A stretch of DNA of 64,000 nt from an uncultured Flavobacteriaceae bacterium (GTDB taxonomy: Bacteria; Bacteroidota; Bacteroidia; Flavobacteriales; Flavobacteriaceae): contig CALLVX010000024.1 of NCBI GenBank assembly GCA_938010765.1, positions 1 to 64,000 of the forward strand, written 5' to 3'. Shown piece after piece: positions 8,210 through 17,036 of this stretch. A program made the position numbers and the translations under genes. The notes under the pieces are model-generated. The model made no database searches and was not told the DNA's origin. It saw nothing but the letters and a program-made list of their open reading frames with translations. Every line of letters starts with the position of its first letter. Within the stretch, counting starts at the first letter, position 1.

Positions 8210-8968
8210 ATGAGAAAACTTCTTTATACCCTTACTCTTTCAATGCTGTTTTTAGCTTGCAAAGAAACGAATACAACTCCAGAAATAACTGCAGAGATGC
8301 CTGAGGTCAAAGCCTTGGAAGGCAGTTGGGATAATTTTCAACAGTATTGGCTGGAAAATACGGAAACGGATATACACCGTGTAAAAACAGATGACAAACA
8401 CCGTCATTTTTCAATCAGTCTCGAAGAAGGAACGGAAGGTGATTTTTCAATGGAGCTAAGAGAGGGTAGAAATGGGCAACATCTGTTGGAAAAAATAACA
8501 CTCACAGAAGCCGATTTATCAGGCCCCGATTTCAAGATGGATGGTGACACCCTATTTATTATAGGAAGAAACCATTTTGAAAATAAGGATCCCTATAAGT
8601 TTATACGCACTCGAAAGTTTTCTGGTTGGATAGAAGTACCATTGCCGCAATATGGAGATAGCATTTACAGGAAATCAAATCTTGAAATTCATGACCAAGG
8701 AGGGATGGCCGAACTACAAATAGATGGTATTCAATACACCGCGGAATTAACCCAACTACTTTTCGGACAAAAATTGGCCATCATGAAGTTGGCCATTTAC
8801 GATATGCCTTTAGATAGTGTTGAAATTAATAGTAGATCTATCAGCTATACCTGGTTGAATCCCGAAGCCAAAAGAACGGGTATTAATCTGCGTAAAGTCA
8901 CCTCTGGTTGGACGCTTATAGAACCCGGCTATATAAATTCGGACAACACGAAGTTTGACAAAAAATAG
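8210..8968 (+). CDS. Lipoprotein sharing a C-terminal domain with the CpcT/CpeT-like protein at 50.1 kb
   Basis: Signal peptide with lipobox (MLFLACKE), so envelope-anchored. I recognise no named family for the whole protein. The opening of the mature part (LEGSWDNFQQYW) loosely recalls the GEYDN segment of CpcT/CpeT lipocalins. The C-terminal half (NLEIHDQGG, then YTWLNPEAKRTGINLRKVTS) matches the C-terminal domain of the protein at 50074-51174 (YIDIYDQGG, YSWGNPGADRIGFN). Both lie in the same regulon, so a shared ligand-binding role is likely. Second gene after site B; the next gene starts 1 base after its stop. Confidence 0.6.
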   Translation: MRKLLYTLTLSMLFLACKETNTTPEITAEMPEVKALEGSWDNFQQYWLENTETDIHRVKTDDKHRHFSISLEEGTEGDFSMELREGRNGQHLLEKITLTEADLSGPDFKMDGDTLFIIGRNHFENKDPYKFIRTRKFSGWIEVPLPQYGDSIYRKSNLEIHDQGGMAELQIDGIQYTAELTQLLFGQKLAIMKLAIYDMPLDSVEINSRSISYTWLNPEAKRTGINLRKVTSGWTLIEPGYINSDNTKFDKK

Positions 8969-8969
8969 C

Positions 8970-9713
8970 ATGATAGAGTCAACATATCAAGCGGTAAAAT
9001 CGAATGTCATTGTAGTTGGTGCCAATAGTGGTATCGGGCAGGCACTGATAAAACAACTTTTAGATGCCAAGGCAACCGTATTTGGTGTTGATATTCAAAA
9101 AGAATCCAAGACCTCGATTTCTGAACGCTATCAGTACTTTAGGGCAAACCCTCTTGAGGAAGTTGCGCTGTTACGAGTTGCTCGAAGCATCAAAAACAAA
9201 ACTTCCCATATTGACGGACTCGTAAATCTTTCAGGAACCATAACTCAGTTTAAACCAATAACTGAACTAACATTTGACCAGTGGAACGAAACTTATGATA
9301 TCAGCTTTAAAAGTTGTTTTAATTCGTGCAAAGCCTTTATTCCGTTGCTAAAAAACACTTCAACGGCCGCCATTGTAAATATGTCATCTGGCTTGGCTTT
9401 TATTGGTCAGAAAAACTATGGCCCTTATAGTGCGGCCAAAGCCGCCGTTGTAAGTTTTAGTAAAACCTTGGCCGCAGAACTAGCTCCAATTCGAGTGAAT
9501 TCAGTCGCACCGGGCGCCGTTGATACCGATTTTATATACAAGGAAGATGGGAGTACCCGATTCGACAAAGATGCCTACACCAAAATGGTACCCTTGGGTG
9601 CCTTGGCCAAACCAGAAGAAATCGGTTCGATAGTACTGTTCTTGCTAAGCGAAAGTGCATCTCATATGACGGGACAATGCTTACATGTGAATGGAGGCGC
9701 TGGAATGCATTGA
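8970..9713 (+). CDS. Short-chain dehydrogenase/reductase (SDR)
   Basis: Classical SDR of about 247 residues. The NAD(P) motif is VVGANSGIGQA near the N-terminus; the catalytic Ser-Tyr-Lys appear in NMSSG and YGPYSAAKAAVVSF. The C-terminal LNVNGG-like signature is LHVNGGAGMH. An in-frame TTG exists at 8955, but ATG 8970 follows the lipoprotein stop by one base and is the better start. Third gene of the site-B plus-strand unit; probably oxidises or reduces a hydroxyl/keto intermediate. Substrate unknown. Confidence 0.9.
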   Translation: MIESTYQAVKSNVIVVGANSGIGQALIKQLLDAKATVFGVDIQKESKTSISERYQYFRANPLEEVALLRVARSIKNKTSHIDGLVNLSGTITQFKPITELTFDQWNETYDISFKSCFNSCKAFIPLLKNTSTAAIVNMSSGLAFIGQKNYGPYSAAKAAVVSFSKTLAAELAPIRVNSVAPGAVDTDFIYKEDGSTRFDKDAYTKMVPLGALAKPEEIGSIVLFLLSESASHMTGQCLHVNGGAGMH

Positions 9714-9930
9714 GAAGTGCAAGTGTCAAGCTCAAATACAAACTCAAACGCCAAAATCAACTACAAAAGTAGGAAGACGGAAGACCGCTGCGCTCAATGA
9801 ACAAAGACGAAAGATTAAAAATAATTCAACCTCAAATGTCAAATTCAACTACAAAGCCCATACTACAAATTAGGTACTGATTGCTGATTACTTATTACTG
9901 TTTACTGTTAATTGTTAATTGACCATTGTT
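9714..9930. repeat. Dispersed intergenic repeat stretch (CAAATACAAACTC family)
   Basis: Non-coding spacer between convergent SDR genes, made of tandem degenerate CTCAAATACAAACTC-like words (9731-9745) and a run of TACTGATTGCTGATTACTTA-like words. Closely similar text occurs at 25.5-25.7 kb and 42.65-42.71 kb. Flavobacterial genomes often carry such dispersed intergenic sequences; no function is evident. Confidence 0.5.
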
Positions 9931-9933
9931 AAA

Positions 9934-10707
9934 CTACCCCATAACACCCTTCACCAAACCGCCATCAACCGTGATAGTTTGTCCGGTTATATAGCCGCTT
10001 AAAGGTGATAGCAACCAAAGTGCCAAGGAGGCAAAATCTTCGGGTTTTCCAATTTTTTTTACCGCCGTTTGTTCTGAAAACGTTTTTCGTACTTCTTCTT
10101 CGGGAATACCTTTGAGTTCACTATTTTTTGCAAACAGGTTTTCCATACGTTTGGTGGCGTGATAACCTGGTCCTAATATGTTTAGGGTAACCCCCGAAGC
10201 TCCGACCTCCTGGGATAGGGTTTTTACATAACCGGTCACTGCCAATCGCATGGCATTACTCAATACTAAATTTTCTACAGGTTGCTTGGTCGATACGCTT
10301 TCAATATAGAGCAGACGGCCATATTGTTGTTCCATCATTTTGGGGAGTAACGCCTGTGTTAAAGCAATCTTCCAACGGAAAACGGTTTTGTAGGCTTCGT
10401 CCCAGTCCGATAGCTTGGTATCAAGTACCGGCATTGCCGGCGGGCCACCAGAATTAATAACCGCTCCCGTTAGCACACGACCCCCGATTTTGGCTACTAC
10501 TTTATCCAAAACAGCTTTTGACGAAAGATCCCCGGCCACTACCTCAAGCATAGGATGTCGTTTTTGAAACTCCTGTAACTTTTCTTCTGTACGCGCCACT
10601 GCTATTACCGTTGCATTTTCAGCTAATAACTGTTCGGCAATCGCTTTGCCAAGACCACTGGTCGCGCCACCCACTAAAAAGAGTTTGGCATCTAATTGTA
10701 AGTTCAT
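9934..10707 (-). CDS. SDR-family protein lacking the YxxxK catalytic pair
   Basis: Rossmann fold with LVGGATSGLGKAIAEQLL at the N-terminus and the NAG-like segment AVINSGGPP. At the catalytic position the sequence is VLSNAMRLAVTGYVKTL, giving Asn and Arg where YxxxK is expected. This belongs to a known FabG-like subgroup with SNxxR. The C-terminal GQTITVDGGLVKG is typical SDR. It may act with a different proton relay or bind without redox turnover. It overlaps the BASS transporter gene by 4 bases and is the last gene of the long minus-strand operon that begins at 19.2 kb. Confidence 0.85.
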   Translation of the reverse strand: MNLQLDAKLFLVGGATSGLGKAIAEQLLAENATVIAVARTEEKLQEFQKRHPMLEVVAGDLSSKAVLDKVVAKIGGRVLTGAVINSGGPPAMPVLDTKLSDWDEAYKTVFRWKIALTQALLPKMMEQQYGRLLYIESVSTKQPVENLVLSNAMRLAVTGYVKTLSQEVGASGVTLNILGPGYHATKRMENLFAKNSELKGIPEEEVRKTFSEQTAVKKIGKPEDFASLALWLLSPLSGYITGQTITVDGGLVKGVMG

Positions 10708-11600
10708 ATGGTTTCTTCTTTGGAAATCATTTTCTTAAAAATAGCAATTACCCCTATAGCCAGCAAACTCATTACAACACCATAAACTCCAGGAGTAGCA
10801 GCCATTTCAGGACTGTTCAATAAGCTGGGGGACATGGCCAGTGTCATACCCAATACGTTGTTTTGCATGCCACTTTCAATTGAGATTGTTGCTGCTTGTT
10901 TGGTAGATAGTTTTAAAGATCTTGCACTAAAAAAGCCAATAGCCAAGGTAAATAAATTAAGTAATACCACGCTTAGGAATGTGGCTTTTAGAAAAAACCA
11001 ACTATCCCCTATTTCTTCTAATTTTAAGACCATAAAAATCAACGCAAGGACAATTACGGTTATGGAGCCCCATTTAATGGCCGGTTTGCTTTTTTTCGCC
11101 GTGGCCGGAAATTTATAATTAATGAACATCCCTAAAAAAACTGGTAAAGCGGTAAGCTTAAAAATATTGAATATGGTCTTACCTAAGGGAAGTTGAATGC
11201 TTTTTGAAGCTTCCCCAAGAATTGCATCCAACGAAAAATTGATAATTAATGGGATTGTAAAAATAGTGATGAGGCTACTTATAGCGGTCAAGGTAATAGA
11301 CAAGGCAGTGTCGCCTTTTGATAAATAGGAGAACAGGTTAGAAACCGCTCCACCCGGACTGCAGGCACAAACCATTAATCCCATGGCAATCATCGGCTGC
11401 ATAGGCACTAGTAATACAATCCCATATGCAATTAGAGGAACAAGGATAATTTGATTCGCAAGTCCAATTAAAACGGCTTTGGGAGCAATACCCACGCGTG
11501 TAAAATCAGGAATAGTCAACGTCATCCCCATACCAAACATGACCAAAAAAAGCAGTATTTGAAGTATGGTGGGAATGTAGGCTGAAAGGATTTCCGTCAT
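10704..11600 (-). CDS. Bile acid:sodium symporter (BASS) family transporter
   Basis: An integral inner-membrane protein of 298 residues with about nine to ten hydrophobic segments. Family motifs are MVCACSPGGAVSNLFSYLSK and ISIESGMQNN, the crossed-helix sodium and substrate regions. Family members import organic acids such as bile acids, pantoate or 2-keto acids with Na+. Placed between the imide-hydrolase-like genes and an SDR gene, it probably moves a carboxylated pathway compound across the inner membrane (inference). Confidence 0.9.
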   Translation of the reverse strand: MTEILSAYIPTILQILLFLVMFGMGMTLTIPDFTRVGIAPKAVLIGLANQIILVPLIAYGIVLLVPMQPMIAMGLMVCACSPGGAVSNLFSYLSKGDTALSITLTAISSLITIFTIPLIINFSLDAILGEASKSIQLPLGKTIFNIFKLTALPVFLGMFINYKFPATAKKSKPAIKWGSITVIVLALIFMVLKLEEIGDSWFFLKATFLSVVLLNLFTLAIGFFSARSLKLSTKQAATISIESGMQNNVLGMTLAMSPSLLNSPEMAATPGVYGVVMSLLAIGVIAIFKKMISKEETI

Positions 11601-11611
11601 CTAATTAGTTG

Positions 11612-12538
11612 TTATTGTTGGTTTTTCCAGGCATCGGCAATACCACTGGCCGATGTTGTCCATACCCCAGGGTGGCTGCCAAATTTTTCTAGCACACGCT
11701 CTAAATATTGAATGCGATGCGGTTGCCCCAATACCCATGGATGAATATTCAATCCTAGGATACGACCGCCACCTACTTCACTTTCTTGCAACAAGAATTC
11801 AAAGGCATCTTCTACTTGGTCGGCCCAATCTTCAGCCGAATGTAAATTATTGTTTATAATAAAATAATCTTCAAGTTCTGTTGGCAACGGCATGGCTATC
11901 AAATTACCATTTTTGGTCTTAAAATCATAGGGCATATCATCATTTACCCAATCACAGAAGTATTGAATTCCATGTGCCGCAAGAATATCAGGTGTATTTT
12001 CAGATTCATTTTTAGCGGGACTCATCCATCCAATAATTTCCTGGTCTGTCAACCTTCGAAGTCCGTCCAAAGCCTTTTCTACAAGGGCTGTTTCTTCAGA
12101 GATATCTTGTCCTCCATAGTGCAATTCATCCATATTAAAGCCGTGGCACATAATTTCATTACCACGTTCTTTGATGGTGCTCACCAAATAGGGAATACGC
12201 TCCGCTAGCCTTGTATTCATGGCAAAAGTGGGCGTAATATTGTAGGTGTCGAACGCCTTTAGAAAACGATAGATACCGACCCTATTGCCATAATCCCGAA
12301 GACTATAATGTCTAAGATCGGGATAGGGTTTGGTCATGCCACCGGGTACTTTGAAAGGGATTCCCTTTTGGTTCAAAGGGAAGAACTGTAACCCGACATT
12401 TACCCAAAGTGCTATTTTCTTTCCGTTGGGCCATAGTATCGCTTTTCTGTTCTGCAACATGGTCCAATCATATCGGTCGTGGTCCATGCCATACGAACGT
12501 TTCGGATATTTTAAATAATCGTTATCCAAGTTTGCCAT
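11612..12538 (-). CDS. Polysaccharide-deacetylase-fold amidohydrolase (PuuE / cyclic imide hydrolase-like)
   Basis: A NodB-type CE4-fold protein of the branch that contains PuuE allantoinases and bacterial cyclic imide hydrolases rather than sugar deacetylases. Hallmarks are DYGNRVGIYRFLKAFDTYNI, GNEIMCHGFNMDEL (metal His), GWMSPAKNESENT and CDWVNDDMPY. ATG 12538 is preferred over TTG 12559. It overlaps the paralogous upstream gene by 17 bases, so the two may form one complex or act on related substrates. In this family the reaction is hydrolysis of a five-membered cyclic imide or ureide ring to a half-amide. Confidence 0.85.
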   Translation of the reverse strand: MANLDNDYLKYPKRSYGMDHDRYDWTMLQNRKAILWPNGKKIALWVNVGLQFFPLNQKGIPFKVPGGMTKPYPDLRHYSLRDYGNRVGIYRFLKAFDTYNITPTFAMNTRLAERIPYLVSTIKERGNEIMCHGFNMDELHYGGQDISEETALVEKALDGLRRLTDQEIIGWMSPAKNESENTPDILAAHGIQYFCDWVNDDMPYDFKTKNGNLIAMPLPTELEDYFIINNNLHSAEDWADQVEDAFEFLLQESEVGGGRILGLNIHPWVLGQPHRIQYLERVLEKFGSHPGVWTTSASGIADAWKNQQ

Positions 12539-13475
12539 ACTGCTTTTTTTTGGTTTCAATATCTGCTAAGGCGGTATCGTAATAGTTGTCCAAGAAGTAC
12601 TGCGCGATTTCTTTTCCTGTCGTCACCCAAACATCGGAATGCCCTGTAATATATTCGAGTGCTTCCTCGTATGCTTTGATGCGATGGGCATTACTGACCT
12701 GATAGTTATGCGTTGGAATACACATGATAGTTCCGCTTTCGGCGCCTTCCGCATAGAGTCTGTCAAAGTTGTCTTTGAGTTCTTTCCCATAACGCCGCGG
12801 TGTAATTTTCTGTACCAAGTAAGCAATGGTATCATTCATTTCTAGGGAATAGGGAATAGATGCAAAACGCTTTCCACTTCTCAGATGAATAGGGGTGGGT
12901 TGATCGTCATGAAACAAATCACAAGAATAGAACCCGGCTTCGTCTCCAAAAAGTTCAGTGCCAACCTCGGCAAAAAGGTCTAGGGTATTTTCTGAATGTG
13001 ATAGGGCCGGAGCTAAATAACCGGCACATTTTTGTCCTGTATGTTTATAGATCGTCTCAATCGAATCTTTGATCATTTCCCGTTCCTGAGCTTCTGTCAT
13101 CCCATAGGTATAACGGGTATTGTAGATGCCGTGACTAAAGAATTCCCAATTGCGTTCTTTGCATAGTTCAATAATCTCCGGATGATGATCGCAAAGCGCT
13201 GCGGATAGTGAAACAGCGCCACGAATACCATACTTATCCAACAGTTGCATCTGGCGGGTGTGCCCTACCCGATTGCCCCAATCGCGACTCGTGTACCCGG
13301 GCAAGGCCGGACTCGGTTGCGGCCATGGCTTTCGAAACGGATTGTTGGGTGGGTTTAGTTCGTAAAACTCGATATTAGGTGCGACCCAAAAGGCAAGTTT
13401 GGCACCATTCGGCCAAGTTATCTTAGGCCTATTTTCATAGGACCAATACTCGTAATATCCGGGATCTTCTTTCAT
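12522..13475 (-). CDS. Polysaccharide-deacetylase-fold amidohydrolase, second paralogue
   Basis: Paralogue of the gene just downstream, with the same order of motifs: GYTSRDWGNRVGHTRQMQLL, NWEFFSHGIYNTRYTYGM, AGYLAPALSHSENTLDLFAE and FYSCDLFHDDQPTPIH. The N-terminal ITWPNGAKLAFWVAPNIEF is characteristic of the PuuE-like branch. ATG 13475 is used; an in-frame TTG precedes it. The pair of ring-opening hydrolases sits in the same operon as an isochorismatase-fold amidase and a LeuCD hydratase, the order needed for imide to half-amide to diacid. A gap of 183 bases separates it from the isochorismatase gene upstream, so a secondary promoter is possible. Confidence 0.85.
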   Translation of the reverse strand: MKEDPGYYEYWSYENRPKITWPNGAKLAFWVAPNIEFYELNPPNNPFRKPWPQPSPALPGYTSRDWGNRVGHTRQMQLLDKYGIRGAVSLSAALCDHHPEIIELCKERNWEFFSHGIYNTRYTYGMTEAQEREMIKDSIETIYKHTGQKCAGYLAPALSHSENTLDLFAEVGTELFGDEAGFYSCDLFHDDQPTPIHLRSGKRFASIPYSLEMNDTIAYLVQKITPRRYGKELKDNFDRLYAEGAESGTIMCIPTHNYQVSNAHRIKAYEEALEYITGHSDVWVTTGKEIAQYFLDNYYDTALADIETKKKQYGKLG

Positions 13476-13658
13476 CAATACACTATTTTACTGTCACTCC
13501 GGCACAGCCAGGAGTCTTCAAATTTATACTCAAGTGTCAAGTTCAATATTGCCTGGTCAAATGTAGTCGAGACCCACTTCCAACATCGAGAAGTTTAATT
13601 AGTTCCTGATTTTGGCACGTCTTGAGGGAAAACGAAAGGTTCGAACGGGCAATCGTTT

Positions 13659-14324
13659 TTATTGTATATTCTCTAGCCATTCAAACACCGCGCTCACATT
13701 CATCACATCGCAGTATTTTAATGACAAATCAGTTAGGTTGGCATAGTGGTAACTCTCATGCTTGTCTGCCACACATTCCTCAGGAATAATAGTACGATAT
13801 CCCCTTGAAAGGGAATCTACCCCCGCAGCACGAATACAGCCTGAAGTGGAACCACCGGTCAAAATAACCGTATCTACCTGGTGCCAAACCAACAACGATT
13901 GTAAGGGTGTTTCAAAAAAAGGGGAAGGCATTTTCTTTTCATAAAATACGTCGGTTTTTTTGTCTAGAATCAATCGATCATCGAGTTCTGAGCGCTCTGA
14001 ACCAAATTTAATATTCTGTAAACTATCAGGCGTGTCGGTTCGTGTTCCCCAAACTCCTGCATCCGCGGCAGTATCCATATAGGCAACGTTTGTCCAAACG
14101 ACTGGCCAACCTAAGATTCTGAATTTTGCCGCTACTTCATTCACATAATCCAACTGTTTTGGGTCCGCTTCATAGGCCGTTTTAAATAAATCTGTTCGCG
14201 TATAGGCTTTTTGAATGTCGATGTTCACCAATGCGGCTTTTTTGCCAAATCCGAAACGTTTTCGCGCGGGGTTTGCCTTTACTTCAAAATAGATTTCTTT
14301 GGCTGTTTTATCAGTTGTTTGCAT
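13659..14324 (-). CDS. Isochorismatase-family cysteine hydrolase (probable amidase)
   Basis: The triad is visible: Asp in AALVNIDIQKAYT, Lys in FYEKKMPSPFF, and Cys in ILTGGSTSGCIRAAGVDSLS with the typical preceding cis-peptide region. The sequence is nearest the N-carbamoylsarcosine amidohydrolase / maleamate amidohydrolase type. Predicted reaction: release of ammonia from a half-amide such as a maleamate. This is exactly the step that follows cyclic imide hydrolysis, and the gene lies directly upstream of the two imide-hydrolase-like genes. The specific substrate is inferred from context. Confidence 0.85.
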   Translation of the reverse strand: MQTTDKTAKEIYFEVKANPARKRFGFGKKAALVNIDIQKAYTRTDLFKTAYEADPKQLDYVNEVAAKFRILGWPVVWTNVAYMDTAADAGVWGTRTDTPDSLQNIKFGSERSELDDRLILDKKTDVFYEKKMPSPFFETPLQSLLVWHQVDTVILTGGSTSGCIRAAGVDSLSRGYRTIIPEECVADKHESYHYANLTDLSLKYCDVMNVSAVFEWLENIQ

Positions 14325-14338
14325 GTTTTATTCCTTTG

Positions 14339-14776
14339 TTATTTGCTGACCTTGACTTTAGAAGATTGCATTGAAATTATTTTCCACGTATCATTATGCA
14401 TCGTCCAAACGACCGTAAGCCGATAGGTACCCTTTGGAAAATCTTTGTATTTACGTTGGTTAATATAATTGGTCAATGCCACATTTTCTGAAATACTTAA
14501 AAATTCAATTTCAGAATTTTCATAGCTTTCAAAGGTGTTTTTGATATTGACCAAGGCTATTTCTTTGTTGTATTTTTTACCGCTTTGAGAAGTAAGGATG
14601 AGGCTCGGGTGATAAATTTTGTCGGCCAAATCAACATTACTGTTCAAGTGCGCAGCACGTAAATACTTGATTTGCTTATGTATTTGTGCTGTAACTTCTG
14701 TACTAATATCTTGAGCATTGCCAGACACCGCAAACAATGTTACGACAATGATCAATAGTATTTTCATTAAATTCAT
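14339..14776 (-). CDS. Secreted NTF2-like (DUF4440-type) protein
   Basis: A small exported protein with a signal peptide (LLIIVVTLFAVSGNAQ) and a mature domain of about 120 residues with the cone-shaped NTF2-like pattern (IYHPSLILTSQSGKKYNKE, then YRLTVVWTMHNDTWKIISMQ). No catalytic residues can be named. It lies between the CoA-transferase and amidase genes with very short spacers, so it is co-transcribed. Role unknown; NTF2-like proteins often bind small hydrophobic ligands. Confidence 0.7.
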   Translation of the reverse strand: MNLMKILLIIVVTLFAVSGNAQDISTEVTAQIHKQIKYLRAAHLNSNVDLADKIYHPSLILTSQSGKKYNKEIALVNIKNTFESYENSEIEFLSISENVALTNYINQRKYKDFPKGTYRLTVVWTMHNDTWKIISMQSSKVKVSK

Positions 14777-14781
14777 CAACC

Positions 14782-15963
14782 TTATTCTGTTTTTATAATT
14801 CCCTCAGCAATCATTTTGGCTATCGTTGCATCATCAATATTCAAACTTTTCAAAACCTCCGAAGTATGTTCGCCAATCCTTGGCGGGTCTAATCGTTTTT
14901 CAACTCTAGTGCCTTTATATTCCAAGGGGAATTTAGGCAATTTGGTGGTTTTTCCATTCCCCATATCCACTTCCATCAGACTATTTCCTTTATTCAATTG
15001 TTCATCTTCAAAAAGGTCTTCCGGGCGACTAATCGGTGCGAACGGTAAATGTCCTCTCTCACAACGTTCTATGATCTCTGCTTTCGTGAACTGCCTTACA
15101 CGCTCATCCAAAGCTGGTATAAACCATTCGCGTTCATCAATTCGTAAATTATTTGTTTTAAGACGCGCATCGTTCAACCAATCGTCCCATCCGAAAACAT
15201 CGCATAAACGCTCCCAATGTTTTTCGCTGATGATGCCAATAAAGGCTTTGTCGTTGTCTTTCGTATCAAAAACCTTGTAAACAGACCATGCGCTAACGCG
15301 TGACGGCATCGGCGGAATTTGATACGCTATTTGCGATGAATAGGCCATGTGCTGTCCCATTAAAAAGGCACAGGTTTCGAATAAGGCCGCTTTTACAAAG
15401 CCGCCCTCACCTGTTTTTTCTCGTTCATACAGGGCCTGCAGAATTCCAATATAACCGAACATTCCACCAGTAATATCAATTACAGAGGTGCCTGCTCGTA
15501 AAGGGTCGCCTTCGCGACCGGTCATATAGGCAAGACCTCCCATCATCTGTACCACCTCATCCATGGCATGTCTTTTCTCATAAGGGCCGCTTAGAAAACC
15601 TTTGAGGGAACAGTAAATCAGTCCTTGATTAAATGTTTTTAGTTTATTATAACCCAGCCCAAGCCGATCCATAGTACCAGGGCCAAAATTCTCCACAACT
15701 ACATCGTACTCCTTTACCAAATCATAGATCAATTGAATACCTTCTTCCGATTTTAGGTTGACCGCCAAGCTCCTTTTATTGCGGTTGTAGAACCAAAAAT
15801 AACCAGTACCAAACCCTTGTAATCTTCTTGTACTATCACCATGCGTAGGCTCCACATGTACCACATCGGCGCCCATATCGGCCAGCATTAACCCTGCACA
15901 TGGTCCCATAACGGCATGTGTGAATTCTAAGACTTTTATACCTTTTAAGGGTGCACTGCTCAT
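14782..15963 (-). CDS. CaiB/BaiF-type (class III) CoA-transferase
   Basis: 393 residues, full length for the family. N-terminal PLKGIKVLEFTHAVMGPCAG with LADMGADVVHVEP, then NRNKRSLAVNLKSEEG, the catalytic Asp in RHAMDEVVQMMGG, and C-terminal PRIGEHTSEVL. It transfers CoA between carboxylic acids, as in formyl-CoA, succinyl-CoA or citramalate CoA-transferases. In this operon it would activate the malate-type product of LeuCD so that the HMG-CoA-lyase-like enzyme can cleave it. It overlaps the CMD gene by 4 bases. Confidence 0.95.
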   Translation of the reverse strand: MSSAPLKGIKVLEFTHAVMGPCAGLMLADMGADVVHVEPTHGDSTRRLQGFGTGYFWFYNRNKRSLAVNLKSEEGIQLIYDLVKEYDVVVENFGPGTMDRLGLGYNKLKTFNQGLIYCSLKGFLSGPYEKRHAMDEVVQMMGGLAYMTGREGDPLRAGTSVIDITGGMFGYIGILQALYEREKTGEGGFVKAALFETCAFLMGQHMAYSSQIAYQIPPMPSRVSAWSVYKVFDTKDNDKAFIGIISEKHWERLCDVFGWDDWLNDARLKTNNLRIDEREWFIPALDERVRQFTKAEIIERCERGHLPFAPISRPEDLFEDEQLNKGNSLMEVDMGNGKTTKLPKFPLEYKGTRVEKRLDPPRIGEHTSEVLKSLNIDDATIAKMIAEGIIKTE

Positions 15964-16523
15964 TTAGTTTTGTTTAAAGATTGATAAAAAGCATCGGGAG
16001 CATTTTCTAACTGTGTGTTGAAGGTGGAGTTCCATCGATTTAAAAAACCGAACATGGATATGACGCCAACAATCTCAACAATAGCAGGTTTTGAAAAATG
16101 GGTCTTCAAAATTTCGAAATCTTCATCAGATACGCTATTGGGCGTTGCACCAGCTTTTAGAGCGACATTCAAAGCCGCTTTTTCGCTTTCTAAAAATAAT
16201 GGGGAGGTTCGAAACTCCCATATCGCTTCCAATTTTTCTTTGGAAACGCCTTTCTTATCGGCTCCATAGGCGGTGTGAGCGCTGCAATACTTACAACCAG
16301 CGGCCAAACTTGTAATATGACCTATCATTCTTTTTAATCCCGAGGGTACCAAGCCTTCGGCGTATATGGCTTTTGCCAAAGTAAAGAAAGAGGTCAGTAT
16401 TTCCGGTTTGTACGCCATGAGCAAGCCGTCATTGGGTTGAAACCCCATCCATTTTTCCGCCTGATCGAAAAATGGTAACAGCTCGCTCTCTTCAAAATCT
16501 GTCATGGGTTCAATTCTGCTCAT
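15960..16523 (-). CDS. Carboxymuconolactone decarboxylase / AhpD-like protein
   Basis: An all-helical protein of 187 residues with the redox motif AAGCKYCSAHTAYGA (CxxCxxH), as in AhpD-type CMD proteins. Such proteins act as peroxidase partners or decarboxylase-like enzymes. The CxxC pair favours a thiol-redox role over a lactone decarboxylase. It is tightly packed between the CoA-transferase and leuD-like genes. Exact function cannot be told from sequence. Confidence 0.85.
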   Translation of the reverse strand: MSRIEPMTDFEESELLPFFDQAEKWMGFQPNDGLLMAYKPEILTSFFTLAKAIYAEGLVPSGLKRMIGHITSLAAGCKYCSAHTAYGADKKGVSKEKLEAIWEFRTSPLFLESEKAALNVALKAGATPNSVSDEDFEILKTHFSKPAIVEIVGVISMFGFLNRWNSTFNTQLENAPDAFYQSLNKTK

Positions 16524-16525
16524 GC

Positions 16526-17035
16526 TTAAAGTGAATAATTTCCATATTTGGTAAGGTAATTTACGAGTCCGCCTTCACCTAAAATAGCGATCATGATAGC
16601 CGGAAGTTTAGTAGCCTTATAGGTTACCTTCGCACTAAGGTCTTTGACTGTACCGGCTTTTAAATCGATATCCAATTCAGCCCCTTTTTGAATTTTGTGG
16701 TCCGCAATTTCCAATACCGGTAGTCCAATATTAATGGCATTTCTAAAAAAAATACGCGCAAAATCTTGGGCAATTACGACAGAAACACCCGCTTGTTTTA
16801 AGGCTAGCGGAGCTTGCTCTCGCGATGAGCCACAACCAAAATTGATACCTGCAACTAGTATATCTCCTTGTTGTACAATCTTATTGAAATTAGGATCCAA
16901 ATCTTCTAAAACATGATTTGCCAGCGTAGATAGATCCAACGTCTTTGTATATTTTCCCGGGATGATACGGTCGGTATCAATATGGTCACCGTAGACATGT
17001 GCTTTTGCTTTGATGTTTGTTTGTACTTCACTCAT
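16526..17035 (-). CDS. Aconitase-family hydratase small subunit (LeuD-like), canonical
   Basis: The swivel domain of a heterodimeric hydratase: HIDTDRIIPGKYTK, GINFGCGSSREQAPLALKQAGV and FARIFFRNAINIGLPV. The SRE segment is intact, unlike in the second copy at 39.8 kb. It pairs with the large subunit starting 1 base upstream. No leuA or leuB is nearby, so leucine synthesis is unlikely. Maleate, citraconate and dimethylmaleate hydratases belong to this family and fit the operon. Confidence 0.93.
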   Translation of the reverse strand: MSEVQTNIKAKAHVYGDHIDTDRIIPGKYTKTLDLSTLANHVLEDLDPNFNKIVQQGDILVAGINFGCGSSREQAPLALKQAGVSVVIAQDFARIFFRNAINIGLPVLEIADHKIQKGAELDIDLKAGTVKDLSAKVTYKATKLPAIMIAILGEGGLVNYLTKYGNYSL

Positions 17036-17036
17036 C

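Noticed and set aside
11612-13475. Polysaccharide deacetylases acting on chitin, peptidoglycan or other glycans
   Set aside because: No signal peptides, no carbohydrate enzymes nearby, and the sequence features are those of the PuuE/cyclic-imide-hydrolase branch.
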